From positions 1-19,164 of the forward strand of contig DGFC01000126.1 of assembly GCA_002391465.1 (NCBI GenBank): a stretch of 19,164 nt of DNA, written 5' to 3'. Under the pieces are notes generated by a model, which saw only the letters and a list, made by a program, of their open reading frames with translations, ran no database searches and was not told the origin of the DNA. A program made the translations under genes and the position numbers. This DNA comes from Firmicutes bacterium UBA3910 (GTDB lineage Bacteria > Bacillota > Limnochordia > Darwinibacteriales > Darwinibacteriaceae). Below are positions 7,698 to 14,989 of the stretch, in pieces; within the stretch, counting starts at the first letter, position 1, and every line of letters begins with the position of its first letter.

Positions 7698-9122
7698 ATG
7701 AAAACAGTTCATCTAGCCTTTGACTTTGGAGCATCCAGCGGCAGGCTGATGCTGGGGGAATTTGATGGCGAGCGGCTCAGTATCGAAGAAGTGCACCGCT
7801 TCCCCAATGAGCCGGTCTGGTTTAACGGCAGGTATTACTTGGACTTTCTCCGCCTCTTCCATGAGATGAAGGCGGGTCTCAAGAAGGTGGCCCTCAAGGG
7901 AACTCAGGTTGACAGCATGGGCATCTGCACCTGGGGAGTGGATTTCGGCTTCCTGGATGAGCAGGGCCATCTGCTGGCGAATCCAGTGAATTACCGGGAT
8001 GACCGGGGCAGGGGGATGCTGGAGGAAATCGAGGAAGATACCGGCCTCACCCTCCAAGAGATTTACAACATAACTGGCAATCAGTTTATGACTCTAAACA
8101 CCCTGTTTCAGCTCTATTATGATGTAAAGTACCGGCCTCATCTGTTGGAAAAGGCAGATGCCCTCCTCTTTACACCCGATTTATTTGCTTACGCCTTAAC
8201 TGGCCAAAAGTACAATGAGTATACGATGGCTTCAACCTCCCAGATGCTTGATGCCCGTCAGAAGGAGTGGGCGGTGGAGCTGTTAGAAAAGCTGAACATT
8301 CCCACCAGGCTCCTCCAGCCCCTGGTGATGCCGGGCCAGATTTGGGGCGAGGTAAGCCGGGAGGTGCAGGAGGAAGTGGGCCTAGGACCTGTACCGGTGG
8401 TGGCGGTTGCCAGCCACGATACCGCCTCTGCTGTCTGCGCCACTCCCTTAAGGAGTAGAAACAGCGCCTATTTAAGCTGCGGCACCTGGTCCCTTTTAGG
8501 TGTGGAGCTTACAGAACCCCTCATCAACTGCGAGTCTTATGAGCACAACTTTACCAATGAGGGGGGAGTGGAGGGGACCATTCGCTATCTCAAAAACATT
8601 GTGGGCCTCTGGATTATCCAAAGGCTGAAAAGGAAGTGGTCCCAGACTGATCCCAGTATCGGCTACCCGGAGATCAGCCGGGCAGCCCGGGAAGCGGATC
8701 ATATTGCTTGTGCAGTGGATCCCAACCACGAGTCCTTTATTGCCCCCTTCGATATGGAAGAGGCGGTGCTTAAATACTGTCAAGAAAGGCTTGGCCAGAA
8801 GCCTAAAACCAGGGGCGAGCTGGCCAGGGCAGCTTACAACGGCATTGTTTTAGAATACAAGCGGGCGATCGAGGGGTTAGAGAAGACTTTAAACCGGGAA
8901 GTGGACTGCATCAATCTGGTGGGGGGCGGCACCCAAGATGAGTTTTTGTGCCAGCTCACCGCGGATCTCACCGGCAAGCCGGTTTTCGCTGGGCCGGTGG
9001 AGGCGTCTGTCACTGGCAATATCCTGATGCAGCTGCAGGCCTTAGGCCGCATTCAGGATGTGGCGGAAGGGCGGAGGCTTGTGGAGCGTTCCTGTCAGAT
9101 TAAGGAGTACAGACCAAATTAG
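7698..9122 (+). CDS. Rhamnulokinase-family kinase, probably acting as L-fuculokinase
   Basis: This 474-residue FGGY kinase is closest to rhamnulokinase (RhaB). Shared landmarks are DFGASSGR at residues 9-16, TWGVDFG, NYRDDRG, ASHDTASAV with the likely catalytic D241, SCGTWSLLG, NEGGVEG, LKNIVGLW and GGGTQ. RhaB phosphorylates L-rhamnulose at C1. Here the next genes are a fuculose-phosphate-type aldolase and an L-fucose isomerase, and no rhamnose isomerase or rhamnulose-phosphate aldolase is present. I therefore infer that it makes L-fuculose-1-phosphate, possibly also D-ribulose-1-phosphate from D-arabinose. Family and position in an L-fucose operon are well supported; the substrate is inference from context. 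The ATG directly follows the stop of the SIS gene, with GAGGTGGAGG upstream inside that gene. Confidence 0.85.
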   Translation: MKTVHLAFDFGASSGRLMLGEFDGERLSIEEVHRFPNEPVWFNGRYYLDFLRLFHEMKAGLKKVALKGTQVDSMGICTWGVDFGFLDEQGHLLANPVNYRDDRGRGMLEEIEEDTGLTLQEIYNITGNQFMTLNTLFQLYYDVKYRPHLLEKADALLFTPDLFAYALTGQKYNEYTMASTSQMLDARQKEWAVELLEKLNIPTRLLQPLVMPGQIWGEVSREVQEEVGLGPVPVVAVASHDTASAVCATPLRSRNSAYLSCGTWSLLGVELTEPLINCESYEHNFTNEGGVEGTIRYLKNIVGLWIIQRLKRKWSQTDPSIGYPEISRAAREADHIACAVDPNHESFIAPFDMEEAVLKYCQERLGQKPKTRGELARAAYNGIVLEYKRAIEGLEKTLNREVDCINLVGGGTQDEFLCQLTADLTGKPVFAGPVEASVTGNILMQLQALGRIQDVAEGRRLVERSCQIKEYRPN

Positions 9123-9135
9123 GGGGAGAAGAACT

Positions 9136-9816
9136 ATGGCTGTTAATGAGAATGTAATCAGGGAGCAGATGTGCGATATCGGCCGCCGGGTCTGGCAGAG
9201 GGGAATGGTTGCCGCCAATGACGGGAACTTCTCTGTAAAGATCAGCGAAAATGAGATTTTATGCACACCCACAGGTGTGAGCAAAGGCTTTATGACTCCA
9301 GAGATGATCTGCAAAGTGGACGGAGAGGGGAATCTCCTCCAGTCCGATGGGATTCATCGGCCTTCTTCCGAAGTTAAGATGCATTTGCGAATCTATAAAC
9401 GGCGTCCCGATGTTAAGGCAGTGGTTCATGCCCATCCCATGTATGCCACCGCCTATGCCATTATGGATGTTCCTTTAGTTAAGCAGATTATGCCCGAATC
9501 CACACTGTCCTTTGGGGAGGTGCCCATTGCCAGGTACGGGCTGCCCTCCACCAAGGAAGTGCCCGATTCCATAGAGCCCTACTTGGATACCCATGATGTG
9601 GTACTTCTCCAAAACCACGGAGCGCTATCCTGGGGACCGGACCTGGTATCCGCTTACTTTAAGATGGAAGGATTGGAGTTCTATGCCCAGCTCTGCTTTA
9701 TCACTGATCTTTTAGGCGGCGCCAAAGAGCTGCCCCCTGCTGAGGTGGAGCGGCTGTTAACCCTGCGCCAGCAGATGGGCATGCCGGGCAGGCACCCCTT
9801 AATGGATGAGAAGTAG
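9136..9816 (+). CDS. fucA: Class II aldolase, L-fuculose-phosphate aldolase type
   Basis: This 226-residue zinc enzyme is predicted to split L-fuculose-1-phosphate into dihydroxyacetone phosphate and L-lactaldehyde. The metal and catalytic residues of the FucA/AraD family are all visible: E79 in SSEVKMH, H98 and H100 in VHAHP, and H161 in QNHGA. ANDGNFS and TPTGVSKG form the phosphate-binding region. The length fits the family (about 215-230). ATG 9136 was chosen because AGGGGGAGAAG sits just before it. An earlier in-frame start at 9058 would overlap the kinase gene by about 65 bases. AraD/UlaF-type epimerases share this fold, but the neighbouring fucose isomerase and C1-kinase-family gene point to aldolase activity. 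Rhamnulose-1-phosphate aldolase is a less likely alternative. Confidence 0.88.
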   Translation: MAVNENVIREQMCDIGRRVWQRGMVAANDGNFSVKISENEILCTPTGVSKGFMTPEMICKVDGEGNLLQSDGIHRPSSEVKMHLRIYKRRPDVKAVVHAHPMYATAYAIMDVPLVKQIMPESTLSFGEVPIARYGLPSTKEVPDSIEPYLDTHDVVLLQNHGALSWGPDLVSAYFKMEGLEFYAQLCFITDLLGGAKELPPAEVERLLTLRQQMGMPGRHPLMDEK

Positions 9817-9865
9817 GAAGTGACCTGGTCAGCCCTGCAAGCTGAAGAGCTAGAAGAAAAACGCA

Positions 9866-9871
9866 AGGAGG
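9866..9871 (+). promoter_or_regulatory. Ribosome binding site that sets the fucI start
   Basis: AGGAGG at 9866-9871 lies seven bases before ATG 9879 and only one base before ATG 9873. The spacing favours 9879 as the true start of the isomerase. Confidence 0.75.
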
Positions 9872-9878
9872 AATGGCA

Positions 9879-11702
9879 ATGTCAGAGTTCAAGCTGAATC
9901 AACCGGAAAAGAGACTGCATGGCCGGCTGCCTAAGGTGGGCATTCGCCCCATTATTGACGGGAGAAGACGGGGCATTCGGGAGTCCTTGGAAGGACAGAC
10001 GATGCGCATGGCCCAAAATGTGGCCAAGCTCATTAGCGGTCATGTTCAGCACGCCAACGGCATGGCGGTGGAGTGCGTTATTCCCCCAACCACCATCGGT
10101 CGGGTTGCAGAAGCGGCTAAATGCGCAGAGCTCTTTGAGCGAGAAGGGGTGGGCCTAACCATTACCGTCACCCCCTGCTGGGCCTATGGTTATGAGACCT
10201 TTGACATGGATCCCCTGATGCCCAAGGCCATTTGGGGCTTTAACGGCACTGAACGGCCCGGTGCGGTGTATTTAGCTGCCTCTGAAGCGGGCTACGCCCA
10301 AAAGGGCATGCCGGTGTTCACCATCTACGGCCGGCATGTGCAGGATGTGGATGATGAAACCATTCCAGAAGATGTGGCTGAGAAGATTCTCCGCTTTGTC
10401 CGGGCAGGTTTAGCAGTTGCCACCATGAAGGGTAAGAGCTATCTCTCCATCGGCAGCGTGTCCATGGGCATTGCCGGCTCCATGGTGGATCACAATTTCT
10501 TCGAAGATTACCTCGGCATGCGCTGTGAGTCGGTGGACATGACCGAAGTGTATAGGCGGATTGCGGAAGGGATCTACGATCACGAGGAATTTGAGCGGGC
10601 CCTGGCCTGGACCAAGCGCTACTGCCAAGAGGGAGAAGATCTCAACAAAGATGCGGTGAGGGCCAGCCGGGAAGAAAAGGACCAGCACTGGGAGTTTTGC
10701 GTGAAGACCGCAATGATCGTGCGGGATCTGATGGTGGGCAGCGAGGCGCTGAAGGAAATGGGCTATCTGGAAGAGGCGGAGGGCCACAACGCCCTGGCTG
10801 CCGGATTCCAAGGCCAGCGCCAGTGGACGGACCATTTCCCCAACGGCGACTTTATGGAAGCGATCCTCAACTCTTCCTTTGACTGGAACGGGATCAGGCA
10901 GCCCTATATTGTGGCAACTGAAAATGACAGTTTAAACGGGGCTTCCATGCTCCTGGGGCATCTCCTCACCGGCAGGGCCCAGGTCTTTTCCGATGTGCGC
11001 ACCTTCTGGAGCCCCGAGGCGGTGAAACGGGTCACAGGCTACACCTTAACCGGCCACGCTGAACACGGCATTATCCACCTCCTCAATTCTGGCGCGAGCG
11101 CCTTAGACGGCACCGGGGAGCAGCGGGATGAAAACGGCAATCCCATTATGAAGCGCTTCTGGGAGATTACAGAAGAAGATGCCAAGCGCTGCTTAGAGGC
11201 AACCCAATGGCGGCCCGCGAACCGGGAATACTTCCGGGGCGGCGGCTTTTCCTCCAACTTTAAAGCCCGGGGCGGCATGCCGGTAACCATGAGCAGGATC
11301 AACTTGATCAAGGGTCTGGGACCTGTTCTGCAGATTGCGGAAGGCTATACTGTGGAGCTTCCCGCTGAAGTGCATGAGAAGATTAATAACCGAACGGATC
11401 CAACCTGGCCCACCCTCTGGTTTGCTCCCATTGTGGACGGCAAGGAAGGTCCCTTTAAGGATGTCTACTCCGTCATGAACTACTGGGGCGCTAACCACGG
11501 TGCCATCAGCTACGGTCATATCGGCGCCGACTTGATCACCCTGGCCTCCATGCTGCGGATCCCAGTGGCGATGCACAACGTTTCCTACGAGCAGGTTTTC
11601 CGGCCCAAGGTGTGGGGCTCCTTCGGAGCGATGGATCCTCAAGGCGCGGATTACCGGGCCTGCCAGAACTACGGGCCCTTATACGGCAAGACTAGAAGAT
11701 AA
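9879..11702 (+). CDS. fucI: L-fucose isomerase
   Basis: This 607-residue cytoplasmic enzyme interconverts L-fucose and L-fuculose, and commonly also D-arabinose and D-ribulose. It follows E. coli FucI almost end to end: [20 protein letters not shown] near the N-terminus, [62 protein letters not shown], and [11 protein letters not shown] at the end. The three manganese ligands appear as E348 (ATENDS), D372 (FSDVRT) and H540 (GANHG), shifted by a constant 11-12 residues from E337, D361 and H528 of E. coli. The N-terminus is about ten residues longer than in E. coli, a normal variation. It is the last gene of the operon and is followed directly by a terminator. This is the firmest functional call in the window and anchors the pathway assignment of the two genes before it. 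Confidence 0.97.
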   Translation: MSEFKLNQPEKRLHGRLPKVGIRPIIDGRRRGIRESLEGQTMRMAQNVAKLISGHVQHANGMAVECVIPPTTIGRVAEAAKCAELFEREGVGLTITVTPCWAYGYETFDMDPLMPKAIWGFNGTERPGAVYLAASEAGYAQKGMPVFTIYGRHVQDVDDETIPEDVAEKILRFVRAGLAVATMKGKSYLSIGSVSMGIAGSMVDHNFFEDYLGMRCESVDMTEVYRRIAEGIYDHEEFERALAWTKRYCQEGEDLNKDAVRASREEKDQHWEFCVKTAMIVRDLMVGSEALKEMGYLEEAEGHNALAAGFQGQRQWTDHFPNGDFMEAILNSSFDWNGIRQPYIVATENDSLNGASMLLGHLLTGRAQVFSDVRTFWSPEAVKRVTGYTLTGHAEHGIIHLLNSGASALDGTGEQRDENGNPIMKRFWEITEEDAKRCLEATQWRPANREYFRGGGFSSNFKARGGMPVTMSRINLIKGLGPVLQIAEGYTVELPAEVHEKINNRTDPTWPTLWFAPIVDGKEGPFKDVYSVMNYWGANHGAISYGHIGADLITLASMLRIPVAMHNVSYEQVFRPKVWGSFGAMDPQGADYRACQNYGPLYGKTRR

Positions 11703-11710
11703 AGGCATGA

Positions 11711-11750
11711 AAAAGAGACTGCTCCGCCTTTTGCGGGTGCAGTCTCTTTC
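11711..11750. terminator. Bidirectional intrinsic terminator between converging operons
   Basis: AAAGAGACTGC (11712-11722) pairs with GCAGTCTCTTT (11739-11749), and an inner stem CCGC/GCGG (11724-11727 with 11733-11736) extends it. On the + strand the T-rich arm follows the stem. On the - strand the A-run at 11710-11714 becomes a T-run right after the stem. It lies 8 bases after the fucI stop and 10 bases beyond the 3' end of the minus-strand hxlB-type gene, so it can end both transcripts. Confidence 0.88.
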
Positions 11751-11760
11751 TGCGTTCAGC

Positions 11761-12297
11761 TTATTCCAAATTGGTATGGCGCCTCATCATATCCCCATGT
11801 CCCTGGCCCAGCCGTTCCATGAGCTCCAGCACCAGGGCATCCCCTAGAAGGACAATGCACGCTTCAGGGAGTGAGCCTCCGAACTGGACGCTGCTCGCGT
11901 TGGTGGCGGTGGGCAGAATGGTAAGGCCGTGGACAATTTCCGCCAAGGGAGAAGAGTCGGTTCCGGTGAGGGCCCACACGGTGGCACCGTTAGCTCTGGC
12001 CCTTTTAGCAATCGCGCAGGTGCTCTCCGTTTTTCCGCTGCCGGAAGCAACCAACAGGAGATCTCCTTCACCTAGAGCGGGGGAGATGGTTTCACCTGCC
12101 ACATAAGCATCCAGCCCCAGGTGCCTGAGGCGCATGGCCACCATTTTCAAGGCCAGGGCGGAGCGGCCCGCTCCCAACACCGCGATCTTCTTGGCCTTGG
12201 TCAGCGCGCCGAGGAGCTCTTCCATGTTTTCTTCATCAATAAACTTGGGGAGCTGGGCTAATTCGGTAAACACTGTTTCCAAACGTTTCTTAATCAT
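11761..12297 (-). CDS. hxlB: 6-phospho-3-hexuloisomerase (SIS domain)
   Basis: This 178-residue single SIS-domain enzyme isomerises D-arabino-3-hexulose-6-phosphate to fructose-6-phosphate, the second step of the ribulose monophosphate route. It aligns by eye with B. subtilis HxlB along its length: GAGRSAL (residues 42-48), the AMRLRHLG segment, VASGSGKTES, ALTGTDSSPL, QFGGSLPEA and the C-terminal MMRRHTNLE (H174). ATG 12297 is preceded by GGGAGGG at about seven bases. It follows the synthase gene on the minus strand with a 14-base gap, so the two form an operon. The context gives either formaldehyde fixation or, in reverse, pentose-phosphate supply from fructose-6-phosphate. It differs from the SIS protein at 7101, which is KdsD-like. 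Confidence 0.93.
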   Translation of the reverse strand: MIKKRLETVFTELAQLPKFIDEENMEELLGALTKAKKIAVLGAGRSALALKMVAMRLRHLGLDAYVAGETISPALGEGDLLLVASGSGKTESTCAIAKRARANGATVWALTGTDSSPLAEIVHGLTILPTATNASSVQFGGSLPEACIVLLGDALVLELMERLGQGHGDMMRRHTNLE

Positions 12298-12311
12298 CTT
12301 GGTCCCTCCCG

Positions 12312-12941
12312 TTAGTTCAGTAGTTCCTTAAGTTTAAGCGCCTCCCCACGGGGGTCTTCCGCTTTATAAACTGCCGAGCCCACAATCACGATGCTGGGCG
12401 TTAACGTTAACACTTGCCCCACATTGCCTGCGTTCAGTCCTCCGGCTACCGCGGCTTGGTACCGGCTTAAATCCACGCCCTTCAGTTCAAAGCCCTGCCC
12501 CTGGGCAGCTAGATCCGTGGGCAAGTGGAAGAGGAGGTAGTCTGCGCCGAGCGTTACCACTTCTTCCGCCCGCTGGGCCGGATTTGGCACGTTGATCAGA
12601 TCCACCATGATTTTACCTTGGTATTTCTCTGCTGCCCGGATGGTATCGGAGATGGTCACATCATTGGCTGCACCAAGCACGGTGACAATGTCTGCCCCCG
12701 CGGCAAAGGCTAGCTCTGCTGCGCCGTAACCTCCGTCCATAATTTTAGTGTCGGCGACCAGGGTGATTTCCCGGTCCAACTCCCGCATGGTCCTAACTGC
12801 ATGCATCCCTTCGCCCAAGAGGAGGGGGGTGCCCACCTCTAAAATGTCGATGACATCCACGAGCTTCTGGGCGCAGGCTGCTGCTTCTTCTAAAGTGTAA
12901 AAGTCCAGGGCAATCTGCAGTTTCACTTTCCTGCTCTCCAT
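12312..12941 (-). CDS. hxlA: 3-hexulose-6-phosphate synthase
   Basis: This 209-residue TIM-barrel enzyme of the orotidine-phosphate-decarboxylase superfamily condenses formaldehyde with D-ribulose-5-phosphate to give 3-hexulose-6-phosphate, reversibly. Visible landmarks are LQIALD (D13), ILEVGTPLL (E35), VADTKIMDGG (D64, K66, D69), GADIVTVLG, VDLINVPNP, LLFHLPTDLAAQG, AVAGGLN and IVGSAVY. The sister enzyme 3-keto-L-gulonate-6-phosphate decarboxylase shares this core. The adjoining hexuloisomerase gene and the GTPLL segment favour the synthase. ATG 12941 has AAGGAG seven bases upstream. There is no methanol dehydrogenase or HxlR-type regulator in the window, so growth on C1 compounds is not indicated. 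Formaldehyde detoxification or pentose formation is more likely. Confidence 0.92.
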   Translation of the reverse strand: MESRKVKLQIALDFYTLEEAAACAQKLVDVIDILEVGTPLLLGEGMHAVRTMRELDREITLVADTKIMDGGYGAAELAFAAGADIVTVLGAANDVTISDTIRAAEKYQGKIMVDLINVPNPAQRAEEVVTLGADYLLFHLPTDLAAQGQGFELKGVDLSRYQAAVAGGLNAGNVGQVLTLTPSIVIVGSAVYKAEDPRGEALKLKELLN

Positions 12942-13091
12942 AGTCCAGCTCCTTCCCTAATTGCAACTGCATCTCTGCATAATCTTTCTGTTTAAAAGAT
13001 CATATTTCCTCTCCGATTATTATTAAAATAATTTAAAGTCCAGCTAGAAGGTGAAGAAAAAGGCTTTTATTCGAAGATTAATAGTTCAATG

Positions 13092-13119
13092 TTGACACAA
13101 GAAGTAAATGGTGTAAAAT
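13092..13119 (+). promoter_or_regulatory. Sigma-70-type promoter for the dehydrogenase-deoC-kinase operon
   Basis: A perfect -35 box TTGACA (13092-13097), a 16-base spacer and a -10 box TAAAAT (13114-13119) put the start of transcription near 13126, about 50 bases before the first gene. It is the only clearly consensus promoter seen in the window. It lies in the 235-base divergent region 12942-13176. Confidence 0.75.
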
Positions 13120-13135
13120 AAAGTTAAGGGTAATG

Positions 13136-13149
13136 TGAGAACGCTATCA
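13136..13149 (+). promoter_or_regulatory. cre / LacI-family operator-like site
   Basis: TGAGAACGCTATCA matches the catabolite-responsive-element consensus TGWAANCGNTNWCA at every defined position but the fourth. It has the central CG typical of LacI-family operators. It lies about 10 bases after the predicted transcription start, where binding would block initiation or early elongation. The binder may be CcpA or the LacI-type regulator encoded at the end of this operon. Confidence 0.45.
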
Positions 13150-13176
13150 GGTTGTAAAGGTGAGGTGAACGCCAGC

Positions 13177-14196
13177 ATGCGTAAATTGGTCCTGAAGAGC
13201 ATTGGCCAGGTCGGCCTGGAGGAGGTTGAAAAGCCCTCCATTGGTGAGCAGGATGTACTGATTAAGGTAAAGGCGTGCGGGCTCTGTGGAACAGATCTGC
13301 ACATCTTTAGAGACCCCAACGCCTTTGGGGATCCCTTTGCCCATCCCTTAGGCCATGAAATTACCGGCCAGGTGGTGGAGGTGGGGGCCAAGGTATCCCA
13401 TGTTCAAGTTGGTGATGGGGTTGTAATTGATAATGCCACTAACTGCGGAGTGTGCCGGAACTGTAAAAATGGCGATCCAGGTGGCTGCACCAACATTATC
13501 AACCTGCTGTTGGAAGATAAGGTCGTGCTCCAGGAATATGTGGCAGTACCTGCCCGAAGCGTTTATAAGTTTGAAGGCCTTTCCTACGCGGAAGCTACCC
13601 TGGCGGAACCCTTAACGGTGGCGCTGGAAATGCTGGCAACAGCTGAAGTGGGCCTGGGGCAGGACGTGGTTGTGGTGGGGCCTGGTCCCATCGGCCTCAT
13701 GGCTGCCAGGGTTGCCCGTCACATGGGAGCCCGTTCAGTTTACGTCTTAGCCCGCAGCGGAAAACCTGGCCGCCTGCAGCTGGCAGAAAAGCTCGGCGCT
13801 GAGGTGGTACTGATGGATCAGGTTGATTTGGTTGAATACTTTGCCGAAAAGAACATCCAGTTTGACAGGGCTTTAGTGACTGCCCCGCCCAGCACAATTA
13901 ACCGGGTTATTCCCTTAATGACTTTTGCCGGGATTATTACCTACATCGGCTTTGAGTTCGGCGGTAAAGAGCAGGTGGCACTGGATTTGAACCACTTCCA
14001 TGTGAATAAACTGCAGCTCAGGGCTACCCATGCCATACCCAACCGCTTTTATCCCATCGCTTTAGACCTAATTAAGCAGGGAGTAATTGAGCCCGGCGAC
14101 TTTATCAGCCAGACCTTCCTGCTGGAGCAGGTGCAGCAGGCGTTTGAAGCGGCAGTACAGGGAGATGCCATTAAAACCCTGATCACTTTGGAGTAG
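13177..14196 (+). CDS. Zinc-dependent medium-chain dehydrogenase (sorbitol/threonine dehydrogenase-like)
   Basis: This 339-residue cytoplasmic alcohol or polyol dehydrogenase has the catalytic zinc ligands C37 (GLCGTD), H60-E61 (PLGHE) and a late E144 (AEPLTVA). The structural zinc knuckle has four cysteines (C90, C93, C96, C104). The Rossmann motif is GPGPIG at 168-173. The segment after the second strand is VLARSGKPGRL with no acidic residue and several basic ones, which favours NADP(H). ATG 13177 follows GGTGAGGTGA; an upstream in-frame GTG at 13135 lies within the leader and the operator-like site. It is the first gene of an operon with deoC, an FGGY kinase and an FSA-type aldolase, so oxidation of a polyol to a ketose, or reduction of an aldehyde, are both plausible. 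The substrate is not identified. Confidence 0.85.
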   Translation: MRKLVLKSIGQVGLEEVEKPSIGEQDVLIKVKACGLCGTDLHIFRDPNAFGDPFAHPLGHEITGQVVEVGAKVSHVQVGDGVVIDNATNCGVCRNCKNGDPGGCTNIINLLLEDKVVLQEYVAVPARSVYKFEGLSYAEATLAEPLTVALEMLATAEVGLGQDVVVVGPGPIGLMAARVARHMGARSVYVLARSGKPGRLQLAEKLGAEVVLMDQVDLVEYFAEKNIQFDRALVTAPPSTINRVIPLMTFAGIITYIGFEFGGKEQVALDLNHFHVNKLQLRATHAIPNRFYPIALDLIKQGVIEPGDFISQTFLLEQVQQAFEAAVQGDAIKTLITLE

Positions 14197-14284
14197 ATAT
14201 CGTTCTCAGTTGAGCTCTGTTTAGTTTGTAAAGAGTGAATGAATGTGCGCACTGTCCTGGGGATTATGAGAGAGGAGAAGTAAC

Positions 14285-14947
14285 ATGAACAAAAAGGAAT
14301 TTGCCAAGAAGATCGACTCTACATTACTGCGTCCCGATGCAACCGAAGCTGAAATCCGCGAATTGTGCCGCATTGCCCGGGAATACGGGTTTGCAACTGT
14401 AGCCCTCCCATCACAGTACATGAAGCTCGCTTTAGAGCTTTTAGAAGGAAGTGGAGTGGGCTTTGATGCGGCTTCAGGTTTCCCCTTAGGCATCCAAAGC
14501 ACCGAAACCAAGGTTCACGAAGCGGTGGAAGCGGTCAAGCTGGGCTGCACTGAAGTGGACATGGTAATGGCTTTAGGCAAGTTTAAGAGCGGCAAGTACC
14601 AAGAGGTGGAAGATGAGATCAGGGCAGTTCGGGAAGCCATTCCCGATGTGGTACTTAAGGTGATTATTGAAACCCACTATCTCACCGATGACGAGAAGCG
14701 GAAAGCGGCTGAACTGGTGGCCAACGCGGGCGCCGACTTTGTAAAGACGTCCACCGGCTTTGCCCCCACCGGCGCCACTGTGGAAGATATTAAACTTCTC
14801 TATGAAACGGTGGGCGACCGCATTAAGGTGAAGGCCTCCGGCGGCATCCGCACAACGGAGCAGGCGTTAGCTTTACTGGAAGCAGGTGCGAGCAGGCTGG
14901 GAGCCAGCAACGCTCACCGCTTAGTGGATGGTTTGAAGGAAGAGTAA
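14285..14947 (+). CDS. deoC: Deoxyribose-phosphate aldolase
   Basis: This 220-residue class I aldolase cleaves 2-deoxy-D-ribose-5-phosphate to acetaldehyde and glyceraldehyde-3-phosphate. The Schiff-base lysine is K154 in VKTSTGF. The relay lysine is K183 in KASGGIRT, and the aspartate is D92 in EVDMVMALGKFKSG. Length and motif order are typical of short bacterial DeoC. The usual IDHTLLKP start reads IDSTLLRP, a minor change. The ATG follows AGAGGAGAAG at about seven bases. In most bacteria deoC sits with nucleoside phosphorylase or phosphopentomutase genes; neither is here. It lies between a dehydrogenase and a sugar kinase, which suggests use in sugar or deoxy-sugar breakdown rather than nucleoside salvage. 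That last point is inference. Confidence 0.95.
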   Translation: MNKKEFAKKIDSTLLRPDATEAEIRELCRIAREYGFATVALPSQYMKLALELLEGSGVGFDAASGFPLGIQSTETKVHEAVEAVKLGCTEVDMVMALGKFKSGKYQEVEDEIRAVREAIPDVVLKVIIETHYLTDDEKRKAAELVANAGADFVKTSTGFAPTGATVEDIKLLYETVGDRIKVKASGGIRTTEQALALLEAGASRLGASNAHRLVDGLKEE

Positions 14948-14989
14948 CACTGACGCACCAGCACAGTACAGGCCAAAGGGGAGGATGAG

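Noticed and set aside
9058..9135. Earlier start for the class II aldolase
   Set aside because: It would overlap the kinase gene by about 65 bases. ATG 9136 has a strong ribosome binding site and a family-typical N-terminus.
7698..11702. L-rhamnose catabolic operon
   Set aside because: Only the kinase is rhamnose-like. The isomerase is clearly FucI and the aldolase fits FucA; no rhamnose isomerase is present.
12999..13027. Possible minus-strand promoter for the hxlAB pair (TTTAAT-17-TATGAT)
   Set aside because: The -10 is good but the -35 matches only three of six positions in an AT-rich stretch, so it is not called as a feature. A promoter must exist nearby.
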